Origin: Bradyrhizobium sp. SRL28 | GTDB lineage: Bacteria; Pseudomonadota; Alphaproteobacteria; Rhizobiales; Xanthobacteraceae | Length of the DNA: 64,000 bases | Direction of reading: 5' to 3' | Assembly: GCF_018596315.1 (NCBI RefSeq) | Contig: NZ_JAHEAG010000003.1 | Span: 310,001 to 374,000, forward strand | Shown: positions 1-7,878 of the stretch, piece by piece | Layout: the number at the start of each line of letters is the position of its first letter | Numbering within the stretch: the stretch's first letter is position 1 | Position numbers and translations under genes: made by a program | The notes under the pieces: model-generated | Told to the model about the DNA's origin: nothing | Databases searched by the model: none | The model's input: only the letters and a program-made list of their open reading frames with translations

Positions 1-1
1 A

Positions 2-229
2 TTGCTCGGGCAAGCTAGGGAATTGGGTGTGGCCGTGCATCGAATTGCGCGGAGTCCGTCCGAACGAGCGCCGCTGACGGAAGAAGACGGCCTGCTCGCC
101 AACTGGCTTTCGGCGAAAGGCGCATGTGCTGTTCTCGTACGTCCCGACCATATGGTGTTCGGGACCGCCGGCGACATGCGTGACGCCGAAGGGCTACTGC
201 GCGAACTGCGCTCAGGCCTGGCTGCTTGA
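2..229 (+). CDS. FAD-dependent aromatic monooxygenase, C-terminal fragment (cut by window edge)
   Basis: Only the last 75 or so residues are in the window, and the frame is open to the left edge. The piece reads as the thioredoxin-like C-terminal domain of class A flavin hydroxylases (the MhpA/PheA-type group). The diagnostic part is a strand-turn of the form AVLVRPDHMVFGTA, which in this family is the 'LVRPDGHVAWR' segment, followed by a short acidic helix. These enzymes hydroxylate phenolic or arylpropionate substrates with NAD(P)H and O2. The catalytic and FAD-binding domains lie outside the window, so substrate and cofactor motifs cannot be checked. It converges with the ferredoxin/P450 pair 60 bases downstream. 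Confidence 0.6.
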   Translation: MLGQARELGVAVHRIARSPSERAPLTEEDGLLANWLSAKGACAVLVRPDHMVFGTAGDMRDAEGLLRELRSGLAA

Positions 230-292
230 GCCGACCCGCTCCACCTTAGCTGCAAATGCTTGCGAGCGGGACATGGCCATTCCCACTTGCGC

Positions 293-610
293 CTATTGCA
301 CGGATGGCACGCGTATCGTCATGCCTTCCATCTCCGCCACGACGCGCACCTGACAACTCAGGCGGCTGTCCGCCGTGCGCTCCGAGGCGGCAAAATCGAG
401 CATCTCATTCTCGTGCTCGCCGATTTCGCCGGTGCATCCGGCGTTTGAGTCGAAGTAACAATGGCACGTGGCGCAGGCGGCCGCGCCGTTGCACTCGGCC
501 ACGATTCCGCTCACGCCGGCGGCGAGAGCCGCCTCCATCACGGACTGGCCTGTGCTGGCGACGACCTCGCGGGTGGCCCCGTCTGCGTTGATAAAGATGA
601 TCTTTGGCAT
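293..610 (-). CDS. [2Fe-2S] ferredoxin, P450 redox partner
   Basis: A 105-residue adrenodoxin/putidaredoxin-type ferredoxin. The cluster ligands are visible as C-x5-C-x2-C (ECNGAAACATC, about residues 40-49) and a fourth Cys near residue 86 in LSCQV. The start is fixed by a GGAGG four bases upstream of the ATG at 610. A longer in-frame reading exists but would run into the P450. The gene follows the P450 stop by 10 bases on the same strand, so the two are almost certainly cotranscribed and this protein supplies electrons to that P450. No ferredoxin reductase lies alongside, so the NAD(P)H-dependent partner must be encoded elsewhere. Confidence 0.9.
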   Translation of the reverse strand: MPKIIFINADGATREVVASTGQSVMEAALAAGVSGIVAECNGAAACATCHCYFDSNAGCTGEIGEHENEMLDFAASERTADSRLSCQVRVVAEMEGMTIRVPSVQ

Positions 611-620
611 GCTTCCTCCG

Positions 621-1799
621 TCAGGCGTCCCAACGAACAGGCAGTGAAATCGGACCGCGGAACACCCAGCCGCGAACGAGCGGCGGCGTATCATCGCGCA
701 GCCGAAGATTGGCGAGGCGTTCGAACAGCATCGGCACCATGATCCTGCCGACGGTCTGCCGCGAGACCCAGGTGCCCGCGCAGAAATGTGGTCCGGCGCC
801 AAAGGCCAGATGCGATTGCTTGGCGCGGAAAATGTCAAAGCGATCCGGATCCGCGAAACGCCTGTCATCCCGGTTCGCAGCTCCAACGCAGAGCCCGATC
901 TGAAGACCTTCCGGGAGCGTCACGCCGGAGAGATCGACCTCGCGGGCGACGCGGCGCGGATACATGCCGATCGGAGAGATCCAGCGCACCGCCTCCTCAA
1001 ACGCGGTTGGCCACAGTTCCGGCTTGGCAAGAACACTCTCCTTTTGATCGGGATCTGCGAGCAGGCCGAGAGTGAGCGTGAGAATCGCGTCGCGCGGTTC
1101 ATTGAGCCCGCCGCCGATGATCACCTTGATATTGGCCCGGATCTCCTCGATCGGCATCGGCGGGTCCGCATGCACCATGGCCGACAAGATCGAGGGGTTC
1201 GAATGTGCGCGGTGATGGTCGAGCACCGCCTCGATCGCCGTATCGATCCCGGCGCCCGCCTCCATCGCCTTCCGGTCGATCTCGGCATCGCGTGAGTAGT
1301 TGCCCGCGCCATCGATCAGCGATTGGGACCACAATGCCAGCGTCTCCCACGCAATCTCCTTGAAGCCGATCATCTCCATCAAGCTGAGCGAAGCCATCGG
1401 CGCGGCGAGCGCCGAATAGAGGTCCGCCTCACCAGCTTCGACGAGCTTGTCGATCAGCCGCTCGCAGATCGCGGCGAATTTCGGCGCCCAGTGCTCTTTG
1501 ATAATGCCGGGCCGGAAGGCAGGCTCGACAGCCTTGCGACCGGCGGCGTGTTCAGCGCCGTCCTTGCGCATGAACGTCGGACCCATCACCTTGTTGACCA
1601 GCGAAGCAGGATTGACCGACGAGTAGGTCGCGGAATCGCGCTCGATTCTCATGATGTCATCGAAGCGCGTAACGAGCGTCAGGTTTGCCGCCGCTACGAA
1701 CACGGCAGGAGCCGTGTCGCGAACCCGTCGAAAAATCGGATAAGGGTCTTCGAGCAGGGCGTCATAAGAGACATCTGCGATGGCCGGTACGGCGCTCAT
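621..1799 (-). CDS. Cytochrome P450 (bacterial class I)
   Basis: A soluble P450 of about 392 residues. The haem-thiolate signature FGAGPHFCAG lies at about 334-343 with the Cys near 341. The ExxR pair is E-A-V-R near 270-273 and the PERF-like region is DPDRFD near 319. The I-helix reads GGGLNEPRD (about 230-238) where most P450s have AG-x-(D/E)-T, so the usual acid-threonine pair for O2 activation is not there. An AGGAGG sits 5 bases before the ATG at 1799 and only 2 before the ATG at 1802, so I prefer 1799. It heads a two-gene operon with the ferredoxin and diverges from a LysR gene across a palindrome. The substrate is unknown; neighbouring oxidoreductases suggest an aromatic or terpenoid carbon source. 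Confidence 0.93.
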   Translation of the reverse strand: MSAVPAIADVSYDALLEDPYPIFRRVRDTAPAVFVAAANLTLVTRFDDIMRIERDSATYSSVNPASLVNKVMGPTFMRKDGAEHAAGRKAVEPAFRPGIIKEHWAPKFAAICERLIDKLVEAGEADLYSALAAPMASLSLMEMIGFKEIAWETLALWSQSLIDGAGNYSRDAEIDRKAMEAGAGIDTAIEAVLDHHRAHSNPSILSAMVHADPPMPIEEIRANIKVIIGGGLNEPRDAILTLTLGLLADPDQKESVLAKPELWPTAFEEAVRWISPIGMYPRRVAREVDLSGVTLPEGLQIGLCVGAANRDDRRFADPDRFDIFRAKQSHLAFGAGPHFCAGTWVSRQTVGRIMVPMLFERLANLRLRDDTPPLVRGWVFRGPISLPVRWDA

Positions 1800-1861
1800 C
1801 ATTTCCTCCTCCCAGAAGAATTCTTTCCGCGAAGGCTATTCAATGCGGACCAATCGCTCAA

Positions 1862-1889
1862 TTCGATAGACTGGATTTAGTCTATCGAA
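1862..1889. promoter_or_regulatory. Palindromic operator between P450 and LysR genes
   Basis: A perfect inverted repeat with arms TTCGATAGACT (1862-1872) and AGTCTATCGAA (1879-1889) around a 6-base AT-rich spacer. It lies in the 147-base divergent spacer, 57 bases before the LysR TTG start and 62 before the P450 start. Size, symmetry and position fit the recognition site of a LysR-type regulator controlling itself and the divergent operon. The assignment of this site to the adjacent LysR protein is inference. Confidence 0.7.
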
Positions 1890-1946
1890 ATATTGCATGA
1901 CCCGTGCTAGGCTGGCGGCCGGAAGCGCGCGCATGGAGGCACAGCC

Positions 1947-2861
1947 TTGACGATCAACTCCATCGATCCGGTAGACATCGGCGCGTTACGCACGCTTGTT
2001 CTGGTGTACGACCTGCGATCGTTCTCCGCGGCGGCCGAACGGCTCAACGTCAACCAGTCCACGATCAGCTACACGGTCGAGCGATTGCGCAGCGCCTTTC
2101 AGGACCCACTGTTTGTTCGGCAGGGCAACGGCGTCACCGCCACCGAACGGTGCGCGGGACTGGTGCATTGGGCTCGGGAGACGATCGGGCAAATCGAGGG
2201 CCTCGCCTCGCCGGCGGAATTCGATCCGTCCGTCGCAAAGGGCACGGTGACGATTTCCTGCAACCATCACGAACGGCAAACTCTGATCCCGCAATTCAGC
2301 GCCACAATGCGAGCGACAGCGCCGCATGCACGGCTCGTTCTGCTTGACGCCGCGGGGCACGGCAATGTCCATCTCAAGCAGAACCAGTGCGACATCGTCC
2401 TTGGTCCGGTTGGGATTGTCGGCGACAACTTTTATCGCCGACACGTCCTCACCGACCACTATGCGTGCGTGATGGACCCCGCCAATCCTCTCGCCCGCGG
2501 CCGAATTACGCTTTCAGCCTATCGCAAGGCGGAACATGTGTTCGTGACCCATAATGGTGAATGGCAACCGCTCTACATCGATGTCCTCAAGGCCAAGGGG
2601 ATCGTGCTGGAGCCGGCGGTCACGCTGCCGAGTCATGATTGTCTCGAGCGTATTATTCCCGGCACCAATCTCATCGCAGCCATCCCGCATCATCTGGCCC
2701 GCGCCATGCAAGGCGGCCTGCATATCGCCTCCCTGCCCTTCCATGTTCCGATCAGCATCGACATGTACTGGAGTGCGAGAACTGCCAAATCTGGTCTCCA
2801 CAAATGGGCGCGCGGTCTGCTCGCCGAGGTGGCCAGAGAGAGCGCCATCGCAGCCAAATAG
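1947..2861 (+). CDS. LysR-family transcriptional regulator
   Basis: A 304-residue LysR-type regulator. An N-terminal winged helix (about residues 10-68) carries the characteristic SFSAAAERLNVNQSTIS helix-turn-helix and DPLFVRQG wing. It is followed by a periplasmic-binding-protein-like effector domain (about 90-300). The TTG start at 1947 is supported by TGGAGG at 1934-1939 with 7-base spacing. By genomic position it should regulate the divergent P450-ferredoxin operon, with a small molecule related to the P450 substrate as co-inducer. The stop codon TAG lies inside the left end of an intergenic repeat. Confidence 0.93.
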   Translation: MTINSIDPVDIGALRTLVLVYDLRSFSAAAERLNVNQSTISYTVERLRSAFQDPLFVRQGNGVTATERCAGLVHWARETIGQIEGLASPAEFDPSVAKGTVTISCNHHERQTLIPQFSATMRATAPHARLVLLDAAGHGNVHLKQNQCDIVLGPVGIVGDNFYRRHVLTDHYACVMDPANPLARGRITLSAYRKAEHVFVTHNGEWQPLYIDVLKAKGIVLEPAVTLPSHDCLERIIPGTNLIAAIPHHLARAMQGGLHIASLPFHVPISIDMYWSARTAKSGLHKWARGLLAEVARESAIAAK

Positions 2862-2910
2862 AGCGTGATCTTTTCGGAAAACCGGTACCCACTTTTCCGG
2901 ATCGTGCTCT
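2860..2910. repeat. Short palindromic intergenic repeat (Bradyrhizobium type)
   Basis: An imperfect palindrome. The left arm is AGAGCGTGATC then CGGAAAA, the centre is CCGGTACCCA, and the right arm is TTTTCCGGATC then GTGCTCT. This matches from memory a family scattered in high copy between genes of Bradyrhizobium and relatives. It sits exactly between the convergent LysR and TTT-receptor genes, where the RNA hairpin could terminate transcription from both sides. Its first bases form part of the LysR stop codon. Confidence 0.75.
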
Positions 2911-2938
2911 AGGCGCGTTCGCGCCCTTTCGTGGCAGG

Positions 2939-3913
2939 TCATTCAATCCGAATGCCGGCTTTGGAGACGATCCGGCCCCAGTTATCCGAATCCTGTGCCA
3001 GGAACGACGCAAATTGTTCGGGCGTGCCGCCCTGCGGGATCTGCAGGAATTCCTTCACCTTCTTGCGGAAGTCGTCCCTGGCGGTGATCGTCTGCAGTGC
3101 AGAGGACAAGCGGTTGATGATATCAGGCGGTGTGCCGGCGCGGGCAAACATGCCGTTCCAGGAATAGAGCGGCACGCCCAATCGGGCTTCCTCGAACGTC
3201 GGCACGTCGGGAAGCTCCTCGAGCCGTTGACGCGTAGAAACAACCAGCGGACGCAAGGCGCCTGAGACAATGTGGGGGATGGTCGTGGCCGTCACGTCCA
3301 GCGAGCAGTCGATGCGTCCGCCCAAAAGATCGTTCAAGCCACCATCCTTGTACGGGACGTGGATCATGCTTGCCCCGGTGGCCTGGAGCATTTGAAGCAC
3401 GGCCACATGATTGGCAGAGCCGAGGCCGTAGGACGGGTATGTGAGCTTGTCTGGGTTCGCCTTGGCGGCATCGAGCAGCTCCTGCACCGAGCGATAAGGC
3501 GAGTCGGCGCGCACAACGAGCACGAAGGGTACGTCGAGCAAGTGGATGATCGGCGTGAAGTCCGATGGCTTGTAAGGCAGGGTCTTGAAGAGATGCGGAT
3601 TGAGGATCACCGACAAGAGACCGTAGAGCAGAGTATGGCCATCGGCAGGCGCGGTGCTTGCGGCCTGATAGCCGATGTTGGAACTGGCGCCAGGGCGATT
3701 GTCCACCCACACCGGCTGACCCAGTTCGGCATGGAGTTTCTCGGCAATAAAACGAGCCATGGTATCGGCGGACGTGCCGGCCGGCAGCGTCATGACGAGG
3801 CGAATCGGACGATCGGGATAACCGCTCTTGCTCCAGGCTCCGGGAGCATGCAGCGCCAGCGGAGCCGCACACAAGGATTGGAGAACTGCGCGACGCGAGA
3901 AGGTCGATTTCAC
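2939..3913 (-). CDS. Tripartite tricarboxylate transporter (TTT) substrate-binding protein, Bug family
   Basis: A 324-residue periplasmic receptor. The N-terminus has a basic/hydrophobic leader with SRRAVLQS, which resembles a Tat or Sec signal, followed by the family block YPDRPIRLVMTLPAGTSADT and later WVDNRPGASSNIGYQ. Bug proteins capture carboxylates for TctA/TctB membrane partners, neither of which is encoded here, so this is an orphan receptor as is common in this family. The start is GTG at 3913, with AGGAGG 7 bases upstream. It overlaps the stop of the old-yellow-enzyme gene (GTGA), so the two are translationally coupled and the ligand may be the substrate of that reductase. Confidence 0.92.
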   Translation of the reverse strand: MKSTFSRRAVLQSLCAAPLALHAPGAWSKSGYPDRPIRLVMTLPAGTSADTMARFIAEKLHAELGQPVWVDNRPGASSNIGYQAASTAPADGHTLLYGLLSVILNPHLFKTLPYKPSDFTPIIHLLDVPFVLVVRADSPYRSVQELLDAAKANPDKLTYPSYGLGSANHVAVLQMLQATGASMIHVPYKDGGLNDLLGGRIDCSLDVTATTIPHIVSGALRPLVVSTRQRLEELPDVPTFEEARLGVPLYSWNGMFARAGTPPDIINRLSSALQTITARDDFRKKVKEFLQIPQGGTPEQFASFLAQDSDNWGRIVSKAGIRIE

Positions 3914-5037
3914 GGGTGTTCCTCCTGTGGTGCCGGGATGGCGTTGTTCTGATCGTTGTTATGGTCAAGGAAGGGATAGTCGGTGTAGCCGCGGTGATCG
4001 AGCGAATAGAGTTCGTCCTGGTTCAGCGGATTCATGCGCGCGCCGATCTTCAGCCGACGCGGCAGATCGGGATTGGCGATGAAGAGCCTTCCGAAGGAGA
4101 TCAGATCGGCATGGCTCGCGAGCGCGCGTTCAGCCTGCGCGCGGCTCGAGAAGCCGTTGTTGGCCACGTAGGGGCCGGTAAAGCTGCGACGCAGCACCGG
4201 GTAATCGAGTTCGTGCGTCGCCGGCTCCGTCGTGGTGGAGCCTTCCACCACATCCACATAGGCAACACGCAGCTCGCTCAGCATCTCGAGCGCGGTGGCA
4301 AGCAGCCGCGCCGGATCGGAGTCCCGCAAGTGATAATTTGTCGGGTTGGCGGGCGAGAAGCGCACGCCAACCCGCTGCGGGCTCCAGATCTCACAGACCG
4401 CCGCCACTACTTCGACGAGGAGTCGACAGCGGTTTTGCGCCGAACCGCCGTAGGCATCGGTGCGTCGGTTGGCAGAGTCGCGCAGGAACTGGTCGAGCAG
4501 GAAGCCGTTGCCCGCGTGCACCTGTACGCCATCGAAGCCGGCCACGAGCGCGTTCCGCGCGGCCGCGCGGTATTCCTCGACAATGCCGGCGATCTCGTCG
4601 GCCGACAATTCGTGCGGCACTAGAAGCGGCTTGCGGCCCTCGGCCGTGCGAATGGTGCCTGGCGGCAGAATGGCCGACGGCCCGACTGGCAGGACGCCGC
4701 CAGGTTGCGTCAGCGGATGGGAATTGCGCCCGCAATGCCAGAGCTGTGAGAAGATGCATCCGCCCGCGCGATGGACTGCATCGGTGACGACCCTCCAGCC
4801 TGCGATTTGGGTCTCGGTGTAGATGCCGGGCGTGTTCGGCCAGCCCACACCGCGGGGCGAAATGGCGGTTGACTCCGTAACCACGAGTCCCGCCGTCGCG
4901 CGCTGCGCATAGTAAGAGGCGTTGAGGGCCGTCGGCACGCCGCCGGGAGAGCGGTCACGCGACATCGATGACATGATGATCCGGTTGGGAAGTCGCAGGG
5001 CGCCCAATGACGCGGGATCGAACAGGCTTCTGGCCAT
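3910..5037 (-). CDS. Old yellow enzyme family FMN-dependent ene-reductase
   Basis: A TIM-barrel FMN oxidoreductase of about 375 residues, like NemA/XenB alkene reductases. The first strand LRLPNRIIMSSMSR and the substrate-anion pair in VHAGNGFLLDQF (His and Asn) are present. So are the DAYGGS tyrosine region and the C-terminal FGRLFIANPDL phosphate-binding turn. Family members reduce activated C=C bonds or nitro groups with NAD(P)H in the cytosol. I start at the ATG at 5037, where MARSLFDPASLG aligns with the family start; the 32 codons upstream in frame look non-coding. The gene is the first of a two-gene unit with the TTT receptor. Confidence 0.92.
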   Translation of the reverse strand: MARSLFDPASLGALRLPNRIIMSSMSRDRSPGGVPTALNASYYAQRATAGLVVTESTAISPRGVGWPNTPGIYTETQIAGWRVVTDAVHRAGGCIFSQLWHCGRNSHPLTQPGGVLPVGPSAILPPGTIRTAEGRKPLLVPHELSADEIAGIVEEYRAAARNALVAGFDGVQVHAGNGFLLDQFLRDSANRRTDAYGGSAQNRCRLLVEVVAAVCEIWSPQRVGVRFSPANPTNYHLRDSDPARLLATALEMLSELRVAYVDVVEGSTTTEPATHELDYPVLRRSFTGPYVANNGFSSRAQAERALASHADLISFGRLFIANPDLPRRLKIGARMNPLNQDELYSLDHRGYTDYPFLDHNNDQNNAIPAPQEEHP

Positions 5038-5207
5038 CACATCTCGTCCCTGAGAGATCCGCGCTCCAGCTAAGAGGCAGACCCCGCCCCCGACCGTTGT
5101 CGTAACTCTACGACCTTCGTCTGACGTTAGCAATAATTTTCGAAATAAATTACTGTTTACGAAATATGTAACGCACCCAAACCCTTATTCGGCGGGTCGT
5201 CCCTCCG

Positions 5208-5693
5208 GGGGCGCTATTTCAGTGGGACAATGCTTCGACCTACATCCGTCGCCCCCTTCGCCAGCTTCGGCTCGGGATCGCGCCTCGGCTCTTACCGCGC
5301 CTATCCGATTCTGGTCGTCGCCGACGGCATCACGACCGACCACATTTCGCCGGCTGGTCAGGTCCCCAAGGACAGCGAAGCAGCCGCATATCTGATTGAG
5401 CGAGGCGAAGAAGACCGCAACAACCTGAACGTCTTCGCCTCGCGGCGGCGCAATTGGGAAGTCATGGTCCGCGGTCTCTTCATCAACCGATAAGCCGAAC
5501 GCCACTTGCTCACTTCTTCGCCGGTCGTTGTGATGAGGCCCCGGACGTCTATCGCGATACGGTAACCGGACCGACGCCCTGTCCACGACTTTTCGAGGAC
5601 CTGAAAATGTTCGTAGCCGCTCGTTCTTCTTTCGATTGCGAGGATTGGCAGCGCCAATATACTGGTGTCGTCGCTGAGCGATTTGAACAATAA
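5208..5693 (+). pseudogene. Aconitase-family remnant (C-terminal swivel domain, frameshifted)
   Basis: Translation in one frame gives [13 protein letters not shown] (about 5217-5252). After a frame change near 5250, a second frame gives PFASFGSG, then TTDHISPAG and [16 protein letters not shown]. These blocks are in the order found at the junction to and within domain 4 of aconitases; TTDHISPAG and NVFASRR(G)N are diagnostic. Another frame near 5630-5692 ends with VVAERFEQ, matching the 'V(I/V)AESFERIH' segment. A normal enzyme has about 890 residues; here only about 160 codons survive, with at least two frame shifts and no iron-sulphur Cys region. It is non-functional. No transposase remains to explain the loss. 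Confidence 0.75.
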
Positions 5694-5725
5694 CGAACGC
5701 CTTGGTTTCTGCAGGAGTGACGTGC

Positions 5726-6586
5726 GTGACTGACATCTCGGCGACAAAGGGCGGGCTGCTCGATCCCCGGCTGAACTGGGCCGCGCTTTCCCAGGCGGAG
5801 CGTGACGCCGCTTATGACAACAATGCCGCGGTAAAGAACAGCGCAGCACTGATCGCGGAACGAAACCAGCTATCCGAAACGCTGCGCGCCAGCCGCAAGT
5901 CCTTTCTTGATGTTCCCTATGGCGACCGCGAAAGAACAAAGATCGACCTCTATCCGGCCGCCGAGAAGACAGCACCGTGCCTGGTGTTCCTGCATGGCGG
6001 TTACTGGCAGCGCAATTCGCGCGAAGTGTTTGCCATGCTGGTCGAAGGCGTTGCGGCGCATGGCTGGTCGGTTGCCATCCCCGGATATTCGCTGGCGCCC
6101 GACGCTTCGTTGACGGAGATCGTAACGGAGATATCCCGGTCACTCGATTGGCTGGCCGAAAACGGCGAAACCTACGGCATCTCCGGGCCCGTCGTGCTCT
6201 CGGGCTGGTCGGCCGGCGCCCACCTCGTCGCAATGGCACTCAATCACCCGCGTGTCACCGCGGGACTGGCGATTTCCGGCGTGTATGACCTTGCACCCAT
6301 CCGCGATACCGGGCTCAACAATGCGCTGAAGTTGACCGACCAGGAAATCGCAAGCCTTTCGCCGCTTCGCCTGCCCGCCGTGCACAAGCGGCTCGACGTT
6401 GCCTATGGCGCGGCCGAACTGCCGGCGCTGATTTTCGATTCAATCAAGCTTCATGAATCGCGCATGGCCGCGGGCGCGCCAGGGAATCTGTTCCCGATCG
6501 AAGGCGCAGACCATTTCAGCATTCTCAGCGAGCTGCGGCGTCCTGACGGCGAGCTTGTCGAAATCGCCCGAAAGCTCGTCGGCTAG
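5726..6586 (+). CDS. Alpha/beta hydrolase (kynurenine-formamidase-like esterase)
   Basis: A cytosolic alpha/beta hydrolase of about 286 residues. The oxyanion-hole motif HGGYW (near residue 92) and nucleophile elbow GWSAGAH (near 161) are visible, as is a C-terminal His in GADHF. HGGYW plus the N-terminal 'Y-N(N)' region resembles arylformamidase-type hydrolases, but esterase activity on another amide or ester is equally possible. I chose GTG at 5726 because AGGAG (5713-5717) is 8 bases upstream; a TTG start at 5702 is in frame but lacks one. It follows the aconitase remnant and converges with the Rieske gene; the TAG stop lies in an intergenic repeat end. Confidence 0.85.
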   Translation: MTDISATKGGLLDPRLNWAALSQAERDAAYDNNAAVKNSAALIAERNQLSETLRASRKSFLDVPYGDRERTKIDLYPAAEKTAPCLVFLHGGYWQRNSREVFAMLVEGVAAHGWSVAIPGYSLAPDASLTEIVTEISRSLDWLAENGETYGISGPVVLSGWSAGAHLVAMALNHPRVTAGLAISGVYDLAPIRDTGLNNALKLTDQEIASLSPLRLPAVHKRLDVAYGAAELPALIFDSIKLHESRMAAGAPGNLFPIEGADHFSILSELRRPDGELVEIARKLVG

Positions 6587-6816
6587 AGCAGGATGAGATT
6601 AGGTTGGGCCGTGACGAGGGACCGTCTTGCCCGGACGCAAGCGGCGTGAGTGCTGTGCGCCGGGGCCCATTCTACTTTGCATGGGGTTGTTTTCGCGATT
6701 TTGTGTCTAGGCCCTGCGGTGTACCGCCGAAGAGTATCTGCACTGCGTCCGGGGCACGAGATCGTTAGCTTCGCGCTAATGGCGAATCGATTCGACTCCA
6801 ACCCATCCCGCTCTAG
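6583..6816. repeat. Intergenic element with inverted CTAGAGC ends (MITE-like)
   Basis: The 234-base spacer between two convergent genes begins CTAGAGCAGGATGAG and ends with the reverse complement of CTAGAGCGGGATGGG. That is 15-base imperfect terminal inverted repeats with two mismatches. There is no open frame of note inside. Terminal sequence and size fit a non-autonomous element or a composite of Bradyrhizobium-type intergenic repeats. Both flanking genes end with TAG codons supplied by the element's CTAG ends, which suggests insertion at or near the original stop codons. Confidence 0.6.
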
Positions 6817-7184
6817 GTCATCGGCGACTTGATCGCGCCTGCGTCCATCCAGACCTGATCGTCCCTGATCCGGACCGGGTATAGCCGCAACGGCTGGCTC
6901 GGCCAGCCGTAGGAAATCCGGCCGTTACGGAGATCGAACGAGGCCGCGTGACGGGGGCAGAACAAGCGTCCTCCCGACAGGTGTCCGAGACTGAGGTCAG
7001 CCTGTTCGTGCGGGCAGATCCGCTCGCAGGCTACCGCGCGACCTTCGCTCCAGACCAGAATCAAATCGACGCCAGTCACGCGGACACAGACGATCGTTTG
7101 CGAAATCAGCCGGCTGAGCCCGCAGACCGGCATCCATTGCCCGTCGCTCGACAACGCCGCCATTTCGGGCCACTCATCCGCCAA
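6813..7184 (-). CDS. Rieske-type [2Fe-2S] ferredoxin
   Basis: A small Rieske protein of about 123 residues. The cluster ligands are C-P-H at about 57-59 and C-P-R-H at about 76-79, the canonical C-x-H...C-x2-H. There is no leader, so it is a cytosolic electron carrier of the BphF/biphenyl-ferredoxin type. The TTG start at 7184 overlaps the upstream LivF gene by 11 bases; an ATG at 7163 is an alternative start. As last gene of the molybdenum-hydroxylase/Liv operon it probably hands electrons to or from an enzyme of that pathway, although no Rieske oxygenase is encoded in the window. Confidence 0.87.
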   Translation of the reverse strand: MADEWPEMAALSSDGQWMPVCGLSRLISQTIVCVRVTGVDLILVWSEGRAVACERICPHEQADLSLGHLSGGRLFCPRHAASFDLRNGRISYGWPSQPLRLYPVRIRDDQVWMDAGAIKSPMT

Positions 7185-7878
7185 GATAGGCCTTTCGCAC
7201 GTGCTCGTTCTCGATCATCTCCGCGCCTGGTCCGGACAGAACGATGCGGCCGCCTTCCAGCAGATAGGCGTGGTCGCACATCTCAAGCGCCGCAAACGCG
7301 TTCTGCTCCACCAGCAGGACGGTCGTTCCGGCATCGCGGATGCCGCGGATGATCGCAAACGTTCGCTCGACGATGTTGGGCGCAAGCCCGAGGGAGGGCT
7401 CGTCGAACATGATCAGGCGTGGACGTGACATCAGCGCCCGGCCGATCGCCAGCATCTGCTGCTCACCACCCGACAAGGTGCCGGCCGCCTGCCGCTTGCG
7501 GTCAGCCAGGCGCGGAAATTCGGCATAGATCCGATCGCGGTCTGCCGAAATCTCGGCCGCACCACTGCGCAGATAAGCTCCCATGTCGAGATTTTCCTCG
7601 ACCGTCATGTGCGGAAATACCCGCCGTCCTTCCGGACAATGCGCGATCCCGCTGGCCACCACGCGCGGCGGCTTCGCGCCTGCAATGTCCTTGCCCTCGA
7701 ACAGCATCGACCCCGAACGCGGCGCAACGAGCCCGGAGATCGCGCGCAGCGTGGTGCTCTTGCCGGCACCGTTGGCGCCGATCAGGGCGACGAGCTGCCC
7801 GGCCTTGACCTCCAGCGAAATGCCACGCAGCGCCGTGACGCCGCCATAGCCACACACCATGTCGTGGATCTCAAGCAC
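7174..7878 (-). CDS. livF: Branched-chain-type ABC transporter ATP-binding protein LivF
   Basis: A 234-residue ABC ATPase of the LivF class. Walker A is GANGAGKS (about 34-41), the signature is LSGGEQQ, Walker B is LIMFDEPSLGL, and the H-loop region gives VLLVEQN. LivF and LivG form the ATPase heterodimer of HAAT-family importers. It overlaps LivG by 8 bases upstream and the Rieske gene downstream. In the context of a molybdenum hydroxylase and amidohydrolase, the imported ligand is more likely an aromatic or heterocyclic compound than leucine. Confidence 0.95.
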   Translation of the reverse strand: MLEIHDMVCGYGGVTALRGISLEVKAGQLVALIGANGAGKSTTLRAISGLVAPRSGSMLFEGKDIAGAKPPRVVASGIAHCPEGRRVFPHMTVEENLDMGAYLRSGAAEISADRDRIYAEFPRLADRKRQAAGTLSGGEQQMLAIGRALMSRPRLIMFDEPSLGLAPNIVERTFAIIRGIRDAGTTVLLVEQNAFAALEMCDHAYLLEGGRIVLSGPGAEMIENEHVRKAYLGG

